A DNA stretch of 64,000 nt. It comes from Micromonospora chokoriensis. GTDB lineage: Bacteria; Actinomycetota; Actinomycetes; Mycobacteriales; Micromonosporaceae. Shown piece after piece: positions 57,270 to 64,000 of this stretch. Made by a program: the position numbers and the translations under genes. Numbering within the stretch: the stretch's first letter is position 1; each line of letters begins with the position of its first letter. The notes beneath the pieces are model-generated. The model was not told where the DNA came from and ran no database searches. It saw only the letters and a list, made by a program, of their open reading frames with translations. Where the stretch lies: NCBI RefSeq assembly GCF_000718555.1, contig NZ_JOAN01000001.1, positions 682,001 through 746,000 on the forward strand. The letters run 5' to 3'.

Positions 57270-58355
57270 TCAGAGGGCGAGCGCGGCGCTCGCCGGGCTG
57301 CCGGGGGGTGGCGGCAACAGGGTCGACCCGACGCCTTCGGCGGCCAGGGCGACGCGCAGTCGGTGCAGGTCGGCGCCGAAGCGAACCAGACCGAGCGGCT
57401 CGATGGGCGTCGGGGCCGAACCCAGCAGCAGGGCTGCGCCGGCCGGCCACCCAGGCATCTCGGCGACCAGACCGGCGCGTACCTCGGCTTCGTCGACCAG
57501 GGTGAAGACCGTGCCGGGGGCGACCACCCCGGCGACCGCGTCGATCGCCCGTCGTACCACGGTCAGGTCGGCCGGCGTCGGACCGGGACCATCGGTCAGG
57601 GTGGCGGCATCGGCGAGTCCGGCGGCACGGGCCTCGGCGGTACCGAGCGAGAACAGGTCCTGTGCCGCGTCGCGGATCAGCGCCCGCGCGCCAGTGGCGT
57701 CGTCCTGGTCGGTGGCGGGCAGGTAGCCCCGCACCACCGCGACGGGGACCTGATCGCACTTGCCCTTGATCAGCTCGCCGGCACCTGCCAGCTCGTCCAC
57801 CACGGCCATCTGGGTCAACTGCAGTTCGTTGCCGTACGGGTCGACCTCGCCCCGGTGGTCGCGGATGGCCGGCATCCCGGCCACGCCGAGCGCCACGTCG
57901 GTGAGCCCGTTGCGCCAGGGACGGCCCATCGTGTCGCTGATGATCACGGCCAGGTCCAGGTCGTAGCGCTCTCGCAGCGCGTCGCGCAGAGCCCGCGCCG
58001 AGGCGTCCGGGTCGACCGGCAGCAACACCAGTTGGGTCTTGTCCACATTCGACGCGTCGATCCCGGCCGAGGCCATCACGAAGCCGTGATGGGTCTGCAC
58101 GATCCGGGTCGCCCCGCGGCTGGCGACCACCCGGGCGGTCTCACCCGCCAGGACCTCGTCCCGGGCTGCCAACCGTTCCGGCCCGTCCGCCGGGACGTCG
58201 ACCAGCCGGCCCTCCGCCTTGGAGACAATCTTGCTGGTCACCACCAGCACGTCGCCGTTGCGCAACCACGGCGCGGCGGTCGCGATAACCGCGGCCAGGT
58301 CGTCACCCTCGGTCACGTGGCCGATGCCGAGCACCGGCAGGATCTCCAGCCTCAC
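57270..58355 (-). CDS. fbiB: Coenzyme F420-0:L-glutamate ligase FbiB with short C-terminus
   Basis: A 361-residue enzyme that adds glutamates to F420-0. The CofE core is visible: LEILPVLGIGHVTEGDDLA, VLVVTSKIVSKAEGR, VIISDTMGRPWRNGLTDVALGVAGM, DPYGNELQLTQMAVVDELAGAGELIKGK. The mycobacterial FbiB (about 445-450 residues) carries a full FMN nitroreductase domain after this; here only about 120 residues follow, with no clear nitroreductase motifs. GTG overlaps the fbiA stop (GTGA). Confidence 0.9.
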   Translation of the reverse strand: MRLEILPVLGIGHVTEGDDLAAVIATAAPWLRNGDVLVVTSKIVSKAEGRLVDVPADGPERLAARDEVLAGETARVVASRGATRIVQTHHGFVMASAGIDASNVDKTQLVLLPVDPDASARALRDALRERYDLDLAVIISDTMGRPWRNGLTDVALGVAGMPAIRDHRGEVDPYGNELQLTQMAVVDELAGAGELIKGKCDQVPVAVVRGYLPATDQDDATGARALIRDAAQDLFSLGTAEARAAGLADAATLTDGPGPTPADLTVVRRAIDAVAGVVAPGTVFTLVDEAEVRAGLVAEMPGWPAGAALLLGSAPTPIEPLGLVRFGADLHRLRVALAAEGVGSTLLPPPPGSPASAALAL

Positions 58356-59299
58356 GTCAACTCCACCGCGGCGCGGACCATGGCCGCCGTCGCCGCCTCG
58401 TCGGTCATCCGCAGCGGCACCGCGCGGACCGTCACCTCGGGCACCACCGTGCCCGCGTCCTCCTCGGCCACCAGCCAACCGTCGAGCAGCCCGCCGCTCG
58501 CCCGGCCGCCGTAGAGCCGACCCACCCCCGCCGCGCTGCACTCGACACCGAGCACAGCCAGGCAACGGTCGGCCATCCCACGGACCGGTGCGCCCCCGAT
58601 GATCGGGGAGACGCCCACCACCGGCGCCGGGCCGTCCGCCACGGCCGCACGCAGCCCCGGTACGGCCAGCACCGGCGCGACGCTCACCACCGGGTTGCTC
58701 GGCGCGATCAGCACCAGGTCGGCCGAGGCGATCGCGTCCAGCACGCCGGGTGCCGGCTTCGCCGTCTCCGCGCCGACGAAAACGAAACGGTGGGTGAGGA
58801 TGTCAGCCCGGTGCCGCACCCACCACTCCTGGAAGTGGATCGCCCGCTGCCCCTGCTCGTCCTCCACCACCGCATGGGTCTCCAACCGGTCGTCGGTGGC
58901 CGGCAACAGGCGCACCCCCGGCTCCCAGCGGGCGGCGAGCGCCTCGGTGACCGCGCTCAACGGGTAACCGCCGTTGAGCATGGTGCTGCGGACCAGGTGG
59001 GTGGCGATGTCCTTGTCGCCGAGGCCGAACCAGGTCGGTTGTGCCCCGTACGCGGCCAGCTCCTGCTTGACCGTCCAACTCTCGCCGACCCGACCCCAGC
59101 CCCGCTCCGGGTCGGCGCCCCCGCCGAGCGTGTACATGACGCTGTCCAGATCGGGGCAGATCTTCAACCCGTGTAACCACAGGTCGTCTCCGACGTTGAC
59201 CACGGCGGTCACCTCCGCGCCGACGTCGCGGGCGTACGCCCGGACCCCGAGCAGGAACCGGGCGCCGCCGATGCCGCCGGCCAGAACCACGATGCGCAT
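58352..59299 (-). CDS. fbiA: 2-phospho-L-lactate/PEP transferase FbiA (CofD), with TTA codon
   Basis: A 315-residue transferase that joins the phospho(enol)lactyl group to Fo and gives (dehydro-)F420-0. Family motifs are MRIVVLAGGIGGARFLLG at the start, VNVGDDLW, GWGRVGESW, and APSNPVVSVAPVLAVPG near residue 200. ATG 59299 is preferred because the family start MRIVVLAGG follows a GAGG site. Codon 42 is TTA (plus 59174-59176). The stop is overlapped by fbiB. Divergent from the proline-rich membrane protein gene. Confidence 0.93.
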   Translation of the reverse strand: MRIVVLAGGIGGARFLLGVRAYARDVGAEVTAVVNVGDDLWLHGLKICPDLDSVMYTLGGGADPERGWGRVGESWTVKQELAAYGAQPTWFGLGDKDIATHLVRSTMLNGGYPLSAVTEALAARWEPGVRLLPATDDRLETHAVVEDEQGQRAIHFQEWWVRHRADILTHRFVFVGAETAKPAPGVLDAIASADLVLIAPSNPVVSVAPVLAVPGLRAAVADGPAPVVGVSPIIGGAPVRGMADRCLAVLGVECSAAGVGRLYGGRASGGLLDGWLVAEEDAGTVVPEVTVRAVPLRMTDEAATAAMVRAAVELT

Positions 59300-59398
59300 G
59301 TCGACCATCCTCGCGCACGTGACGCCTCCGATCCGTCGGCGGCCCTAGAGACTAGGCTCACGTGCGCACTGTCCGTTCATGCCCCGAGGGGGGACCTC

Positions 59399-60358
59399 GT
59401 GACCAGCCCCGCCGAGCCCGCGTCCTCCGACGCGACGCAGGCCCGCCAGCTGACCAAGCCGCTACGGGAGCTCGCCGCGCTCGCGCTGCTCGGCGCCAAC
59501 GCCGTGTTCCTCTTCGTGGGCTTGCTCCGGTTCATCGCCCCGAACGGCTACGGCTCCTTCACCGACCGCGCGGGCAGTGCCTTCTTGGCGTTCATCGGGT
59601 TGGAGGCGGTGGGTCTTCCGCTGCTGGCCGTGCTGCTGGCCACGCACATCTCGCCGGTGCTGGCGAAGGCGAAGCTGATCACGCAGGTAGCTCTCATCGA
59701 GTACGCGGTCAGCGCCGTGTTCGGCACGCTGACCATGCTGATCTGGACGGTGGGCCGCCTGGCCGAGGCCGAGGTGCTCGACGCGCTGCTCGGTGTGCTC
59801 AGCCGGTTCGCCTGGATGGTGATCTTCGCGATCGCCGCCTGGGTGGTCTACACCATCTGGCGCGCCCACTACTACGTGCCGCGGCCGAAGCCCCAGCCCG
59901 GCGTCTACGGCCAGCCCCAGCCGGGTTGGCCGCAGCAGCCGGGCGGTTGGCCGACCCCGGGCCAGCCCGGTGGTCAGCCGCAGGGCGGTTGGCCCGCTCC
60001 CGGCCAGCCGGGCGGCTACCCGCCGGCAGCCCAGTACGGCCAGCCGTCGCCCCCGTTCCAGGCCCCGCAGTCGGCCCCGCCGTTCCCGCAGTCCGCGCCG
60101 CCGTTCCCGCAGTCGGCCCCGCCGCACCCGCAGTCGGCCCCGCCGTTCCCGGCCACCCCGCAGTCCGCGCCGCCGGTGAACCCCGCGCCACCGTCCCCGG
60201 CCGCGCCGCCGTTCGGGCAGCCGCCGTCGGCCGACCCCACCCAGGCCATCCCGCGCCAGTCCGCCGATCCGACCGAGGTCATCTCCCGCCCCGCCGACCC
60301 GGACACCGACCGCACCCAGCACATCAACCCCGACGACCACCCCAACCAGCCCCGCTGA
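59399..60358 (+). CDS. Four-helix membrane protein with proline-rich repeat tail
   Basis: A 319-residue protein with four membrane helices in residues 25-155 and a long disordered tail rich in Pro, Gln, Gly. The tail contains GQPGG repeats and four copies of PQSAPP[FH] at 60065-60148, then TQAIPRQ and TEVISRPADPD blocks. Such tails are common in actinomycete membrane proteins and may bind other proteins. GTG start. Divergent from fbiA. Confidence 0.75.
   Translation: MTSPAEPASSDATQARQLTKPLRELAALALLGANAVFLFVGLLRFIAPNGYGSFTDRAGSAFLAFIGLEAVGLPLLAVLLATHISPVLAKAKLITQVALIEYAVSAVFGTLTMLIWTVGRLAEAEVLDALLGVLSRFAWMVIFAIAAWVVYTIWRAHYYVPRPKPQPGVYGQPQPGWPQQPGGWPTPGQPGGQPQGGWPAPGQPGGYPPAAQYGQPSPPFQAPQSAPPFPQSAPPFPQSAPPHPQSAPPFPATPQSAPPVNPAPPSPAAPPFGQPPSADPTQAIPRQSADPTEVISRPADPDTDRTQHINPDDHPNQPR
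60065..60148 (+). repeat. Four tandem 21-bp units coding PQSAPP[FH]
   Basis: Units 60065-60085, 60086-60106, 60107-60127 and 60128-60148 differ by single bases. They encode a heptapeptide repeat inside the proline-rich tail. Copy number is likely to vary between strains. Confidence 0.85.
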
Positions 60359-60381
60359 GCCGGCTTCCGCAGAGGTTCCTC

Positions 60382-60441
60382 GATCACTTGATGCTCAGTA
60401 GTCGTCAGCGGGTCTGCTGAACTACTGAGCATCAAGTGATC
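60382..60441. repeat. Perfect 21-bp-arm inverted repeat before fbiC
   Basis: Arms at 60382-60402 and 60421-60441 are exact reverse complements (outer part GATCACTTGATGCTCAG). The 18-base centre has its own small stem, TCAGC (60405-60409) with GCTGA (60416-60420). The arms are about 45 percent GC, much lower than the flanks. No U-run follows. Could be a terminator, an operator, or a small mobile or repeated intergenic element. Confidence 0.9.
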
Positions 60442-60520
60442 ATGAGTGCGGACGCGTGCACTTTCGCACGCGGGGGGCTGGGCTGGTGGGGCCGGTGCGG
60501 GTGGCGCATAGGGTGAGTGG

Positions 60521-63064
60521 ATGGTTGATCGCACCCATCCCGTTCCGAGCGACGCGAGCGTGCGGCGGGCCCTGGGCCGGGCCGCGAGTGGGCGAGCGCT
60601 GGATGTCGACGAGGCGGCCGCGCTGCTGTCCGCTCGTGGAGACGCGCTCGACGAGTTGCTCCGGCTGGCCGGTGGGATTCGCGACGCTGGTCTGCGCGAC
60701 GCCGGGCGGCCGGGTGTGGTCACGTACTCCAAGAAGGTCTTCATCCCGCTGACCCGGCTCTGTCGGGACCGCTGCCACTACTGCACCTTCGCCACCGTGC
60801 CGCACCGGCTACCGGCGCCGTTCCTGGACCGCGACGAGGTGCTCGCGATCGCTCGGGCCGGTGCCGCGCAGGGCTGCAAGGAAGCGCTGTTCACCCTGGG
60901 TGACCGCCCGGAGGAGCGCTGGCCGGCAGCCCGGACCTGGTTGGACGAACGCGGCTACGACTCGACCCTGGACTACCTGCGGGCCTGCGCGGTCGCGGTG
61001 CTGGAGGAGACCGGGCTGCTGCCGCACCTCAACCCCGGGGTGCTCTCCTGGTCGGAGCTGCAACGGCTCAAGCCGGTCGCGCCGAGCATGGGCATGATGT
61101 TGGAGACGACCGCGACTCGGCTCTGGTCCGAGCCGGGTGGCCCGCACTACGGCTCACCGGACAAGGAGCCGGCGGTGCGGCTGCGGGTGCTCGACGACGC
61201 GGGCCGGGTCGGGGTGCCGTTCACCACCGGCATCCTGATCGGCATCGGGGAGACCCCGGCGGAGCGGGTGGACGCGCTCTTCGCGATCCGCCGGGCCCAC
61301 CGGGAGTACGGCCACCTCCAGGAGGTGATCGTGCAGAACTTCCGCGCCAAGCCGGACACGGCGATGCGCGGCATGCCGGACGCGGAGCTGCACGACCTGG
61401 CCGCCACGGTGGCGGTGGCCCGGCTGCTGCTCGGCCCGAAGGCCCGGATCCAGGCCCCGCCGAATCTCATCGCCGGCGAGTACGACCTGCTGCTTCGTGC
61501 CGGCATCGACGACTGGGGCGGCGTCTCCCCGCTCACCCCGGACCACGTCAACCCGGAGCGCCCCTGGCCGCAGATCGAGGAGTTGGCCCGGCACACCGCG
61601 CTGGCCGGGTTCACGCTGCGGGAGCGGTTGACGATCTACCCCGAGTACGTGCGGGCGGGCGACCCGTGGCTCGACCCACGGCTGCTGCCGCACGTGAACG
61701 CGTTGGCCGACCCGAGCACCGGCATGGCCGTGGAGTCGGCGCTGCCGCAGGGGCGACCGTGGCAGGAGCCGGAGGAGGTGTTCGGCGGGCGGGTCGACCT
61801 GCACGCCACCATTGACACCACCGGCCGCACCGACGACCGGCGCGGCGACTTCGACAGCGTCTACGGCGACTGGGCCGAGGTGGCCGGCAAGGTCACCCCG
61901 GAGGCGACCGCGCGCCGAGCCGGCGTACCCCCGGTGGCGGCCGGGACCGGTGCGGACCGTGACCTGGCGGCCGGGCTGCGGCTGGCCGCCGACGACCCGG
62001 CGGCGCTGCTCGACCCCCGGCACACCGACGTCGCGCTGGCGCTGTTCGGCGCGGACGGGCCGGCGCTCGACGAGTTGTGCCGCGTCGCCGACGACGTGCG
62101 CCGTGCGGCGGTCGGCGACGACGTCACCTACGTGGTCAACCGCAACATCAACTTCAGCAACGTCTGCTACGTGGGCTGCCGCTTCTGTGCCTTTGCCCAG
62201 CGTGAGCGGGACGCCGACGCGTACCGGCTCTCCGTCGAGCAGGTCGCCGACCGGGCCGAGCAGGCGTGGGCGGCCGGTGCCAGCGAGGTGTGCCTGCAGG
62301 GCGGCATCGACCCGAAGATGCCGGTCACCGGGTACGCCGACATCGTGCGCGCCATCAAGGCCCGGGTGCCCGAGATGCACGTGCACGCGTTCTCCCCGAT
62401 GGAGATCGTCACCGCCGCCGCGAAGGCCGGCGTGCCGGTCCGTGAGTGGCTGATCCAGCTGCGCGAGGCCGGGCTGGACACCATCCCGGGCACCGCCGCC
62501 GAGATCCTCGACGACGACGTGCGCTGGGTGTTGACCAAGGGCAAACTCCCGGCCGCCGCCTGGGTCGAGGTGGTCAGCACTGCCCATGAGCTGGGCATCC
62601 GGTCCAGCTCCACGATGATGTACGGCCACGTCGACCACCCCGGGCAGTGGCTGGCGCACTTCCGGGTGCTGGCCGGGGTGCAGGACCGCACCGGCGGGTT
62701 CACCGAGTTCGTGGCGCTGCCGTTCGTGCACACCAACGCTCCGATCTATCTGGCGGGTATCGCCCGACCCGGGCCGACCTGGCGGGAGAACCGGGTGGTG
62801 CACGCCATGTCCCGGCTGCTGCTGCACGGCCGGATCGACAACATCCAGTGCTCCTGGGTGAAGCTGGGCGACGAGGGCACTGTCGCGATGCTCCAGGCTG
62901 GCTGCAACGACCTCGGCGGCACGCTGATGGAGGAGACCATCTCCCGGATGGCCGGCTCCGACAACGGGTCGGCGCGTACCGAGGAGCAGTTGCGGGCCAT
63001 CGCGAAGGCCGCCGGTCGTCCGGCGCGTAAGCGAACGACTTCGTACGGTCACGCCCGGCCCTGA
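60521..63064 (+). CDS. fbiC: FO synthase, bifunctional FbiC (CofG-CofH)
   Basis: An 847-residue radical SAM enzyme that makes Fo, the deazaflavin of F420, from tyrosine and a ribityl-diaminouracil. Two radical SAM halves are visible: CRDRCHYC (Cys81, Cys85, Cys88; CofG part) and CYVGCRFC near residue 550 (CofH part). The boundary lies near residue 460-500. Length is as in mycobacteria. ATG start. The 21-bp inverted repeat is 80 bases upstream. Confidence 0.95.
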   Translation: MVDRTHPVPSDASVRRALGRAASGRALDVDEAAALLSARGDALDELLRLAGGIRDAGLRDAGRPGVVTYSKKVFIPLTRLCRDRCHYCTFATVPHRLPAPFLDRDEVLAIARAGAAQGCKEALFTLGDRPEERWPAARTWLDERGYDSTLDYLRACAVAVLEETGLLPHLNPGVLSWSELQRLKPVAPSMGMMLETTATRLWSEPGGPHYGSPDKEPAVRLRVLDDAGRVGVPFTTGILIGIGETPAERVDALFAIRRAHREYGHLQEVIVQNFRAKPDTAMRGMPDAELHDLAATVAVARLLLGPKARIQAPPNLIAGEYDLLLRAGIDDWGGVSPLTPDHVNPERPWPQIEELARHTALAGFTLRERLTIYPEYVRAGDPWLDPRLLPHVNALADPSTGMAVESALPQGRPWQEPEEVFGGRVDLHATIDTTGRTDDRRGDFDSVYGDWAEVAGKVTPEATARRAGVPPVAAGTGADRDLAAGLRLAADDPAALLDPRHTDVALALFGADGPALDELCRVADDVRRAAVGDDVTYVVNRNINFSNVCYVGCRFCAFAQRERDADAYRLSVEQVADRAEQAWAAGASEVCLQGGIDPKMPVTGYADIVRAIKARVPEMHVHAFSPMEIVTAAAKAGVPVREWLIQLREAGLDTIPGTAAEILDDDVRWVLTKGKLPAAAWVEVVSTAHELGIRSSSTMMYGHVDHPGQWLAHFRVLAGVQDRTGGFTEFVALPFVHTNAPIYLAGIARPGPTWRENRVVHAMSRLLLHGRIDNIQCSWVKLGDEGTVAMLQAGCNDLGGTLMEETISRMAGSDNGSARTEEQLRAIAKAAGRPARKRTTSYGHARP

Positions 63065-63078
63065 CGTCGAACCTTTCC

Positions 63079-63113
63079 CCGCCACCGGCCGTACCACGCG
63101 GTGCCGGTGGCGG
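63079..63113 (+). terminator. GC hairpin after fbiC
   Basis: An 11-bp perfect stem (63079-63089 with 63103-63113) and a 13-base loop, 14 bases after the fbiC stop. No U-tract. Confidence 0.6.
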
Positions 63114-63225
63114 TCGCGGCGAAGACCGCCACCGGTGTCCCTCAGGGGCCCGGTGGCGTCGCGAGACGGCACCGGACCCGTCCGTCTCCGCGGGCGCGTT
63201 CGCGCCGCCGCCGGAAAGGTTGCCC

Positions 63226-63504
63226 ATGACCAGTGATCAGCGGAAGCGGCAGTGGCCGCGACTGACCCGCAGGCAGACGTTGACCGCCGCGGCCAGCGCC
63301 ACCCTCGGCGCCGCCGCGCTCACCGTGCCGGGCCTGTCGGCCGCGCAGAACGCCCCCGGCGCGGCCGGACGAGCCGACGAACCGATCGTCGTGCACCTGC
63401 GTGACGCCGCCTCCGGAACGATGGACGTCTTCGTCGGTGAGACGCGGATCGAGGTACGCGACCGCGGCCTGGCGGACCGGCTGCGGCGCGCCGCCCGGCG
63501 CTGA
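63226..63504 (+). CDS. Small secreted protein with Tat-type signal
   Basis: A 92-residue protein. Residues 12-39 look like a twin-arginine signal (TRRQTLTAAASATLG...), with a possible cleavage near GLSAAQN. The mature part is only about 50 residues and is Asp/Arg-rich (VHLRDAASGTMDVFVGETRIEV). ATG at 63226 follows GGAAAGG. A DUF4331 gene follows after 51 bases. Function unknown. Confidence 0.7.
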   Translation: MTSDQRKRQWPRLTRRQTLTAAASATLGAAALTVPGLSAAQNAPGAAGRADEPIVVHLRDAASGTMDVFVGETRIEVRDRGLADRLRRAARR

Positions 63505-63555
63505 CCCGACACCCCGCTCCGCCGTCCTGTCCCCGCCCAGTGAGGTTGGTCCGTC

Positions 63556-64000
63556 ATGTCTTCCCACCGCGAGGCCCCGGAGATAGCCAAGGATCCGGTC
63601 GCCGACAGCTCCGACCTGTACGCGTTCGTCAGCCCCGACAAGCGCGACACGGTCACGTTGATCGCCAACTACGTGCCGTTGCAACTCCCCTCCGGGGGCC
63701 CGAACTTCTTCGAGTTCGGCGACGACGTGCGGTACGAGATCCATATCGACAACGACGGCGACGGTCGTCCGGATGTCACCTACCGGTTCGAATTCACCAC
63801 CGAGATCACTAATCCGAACAGTTTTCTCTACAACACCGGTCCGATCGATTCGCTGGACAGCAAGAACTGGAACCGGCGGCAGTTCTACAGCCTGACCCGG
63901 GTGGCCGACGGCCGCGAGCACCGGTTGGCGCACAAGTTGCCCTGCCCGCCGTGCAATGTCGGCCCGCTCTCCACCCCGAAGTACGCCGACCTGGTGCGGC
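63556..64000 (+). CDS. DUF4331 domain protein (partial, cut by window edge)
   Basis: About 148 residues are visible and the frame is open to the window end. It begins MSSHREAPEIAKDPVADSSD, the start of DUF4331 proteins, and continues with DLYAFVSPDKRDTVTLIANYVPLQ and FGDDVRYEIHIDNDGDGRPDVTYRFEF. DUF4331 proteins are of unknown function, often about 450 residues. Downstream of the small Tat-signal protein, possibly in one operon. Confidence 0.85.
   Translation, partial: MSSHREAPEIAKDPVADSSDLYAFVSPDKRDTVTLIANYVPLQLPSGGPNFFEFGDDVRYEIHIDNDGDGRPDVTYRFEFTTEITNPNSFLYNTGPIDSLDSKNWNRRQFYSLTRVADGREHRLAHKLPCPPCNVGPLSTPKYADLVR

Noticed and set aside
57270..58565. Longer fbiB start upstream of 58355
   Set aside because: The extension overlaps the fbiA coding region and its translation is Arg/Gly-rich shadow sequence; the GTGA overlap start matches the family.
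60065..60148. CRISPR-like spacing of short repeats
   Set aside because: The 21-bp units are contiguous, in frame, and encode a heptapeptide repeat; there are no spacers.

Overview
The window is chromosomal DNA from a high-GC actinomycete, most likely Micromonospora or a close relative in the Micromonosporaceae. The signs are very high GC at third codon positions, many GTG and TTG starts, dense 4-base start/stop overlaps, a mycothiol S-conjugate amidase, coenzyme F420 genes (fbiA, fbiB, fbiC), and a leucine tRNA with anticodon UAA. I see no prophage, insertion sequence, CRISPR array or rRNA. Nearly all of the window is housekeeping or conserved-hypothetical sequence, so the unusual signals are small elements between and inside genes.

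Layout. 1-2.4 kb: end of an unknown gene, an LppU-like lipoprotein-type protein, a dienelactone hydrolase and a family-5 uracil-DNA glycosylase. 2.4-6.9 kb: an operon of DUF4129, a small membrane protein, MoxR ATPase, DUF58 and a membrane protein, joined by overlapping starts and stops and interrupted by a duplicated 56-bp element that keeps the overlaps. 7-16.4 kb: type II NADH dehydrogenase, a large membrane protein, tRNA-Leu(UAA), two Bax-inhibitor-1 paralogues, a thiolase, two coupled SGNH hydrolases and a DUF1232 protein. 16.4-25 kb: sulfur amino acid genes (cystathionine beta-synthase and gamma-synthase), RNase Z with a structured leader, MsrA, a HIT protein, an amidase, threonine dehydratase and GreA. 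25-34 kb: DUF4307, Mca, a GGDEF-EAL c-di-GMP enzyme, a DUF255 protein and purK-purE.

34-48 kb: a 1631-residue multispanning membrane protein with an N-terminal zinc ribbon, UDP-glucose dehydrogenase, an acyl-CoA dehydrogenase, a five-gene chain (sigma factor, zinc-finger anti-sigma-like protein, ABC ATPase, two membrane proteins) with a CRP-type palindrome upstream, and a Bcr/CflA-type exporter. 48-57 kb: thioesterase, acetoacetyl-CoA synthetase, a short TIGR03089 protein, a GT4 glycosyltransferase, mannose-1-phosphate guanylyltransferase, NUDIX and an ArsR-type regulator. 57-64 kb: fbiB and fbiA on the minus strand, then a proline-rich membrane protein, fbiC, a small Tat-signal protein and the start of a DUF4331 protein.

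How parts connect. The tRNA-Leu(UAA) is the likely bldA homologue. I found in-frame TTA codons in only three genes: the DUF4129 gene heading the MoxR operon, the anti-sigma-like gene of the ABC operon, and fbiA. This suggests that the MoxR module, one sigma/ABC module and F420 synthesis may all depend on this developmental tRNA. Other strong leads are the leader-ORF and long-range RNA pairing before RNase Z, the 56-bp coupling-preserving repeat, a perfect 21-bp-arm inverted repeat before fbiC, and an FbiB with a shortened C-terminal region.
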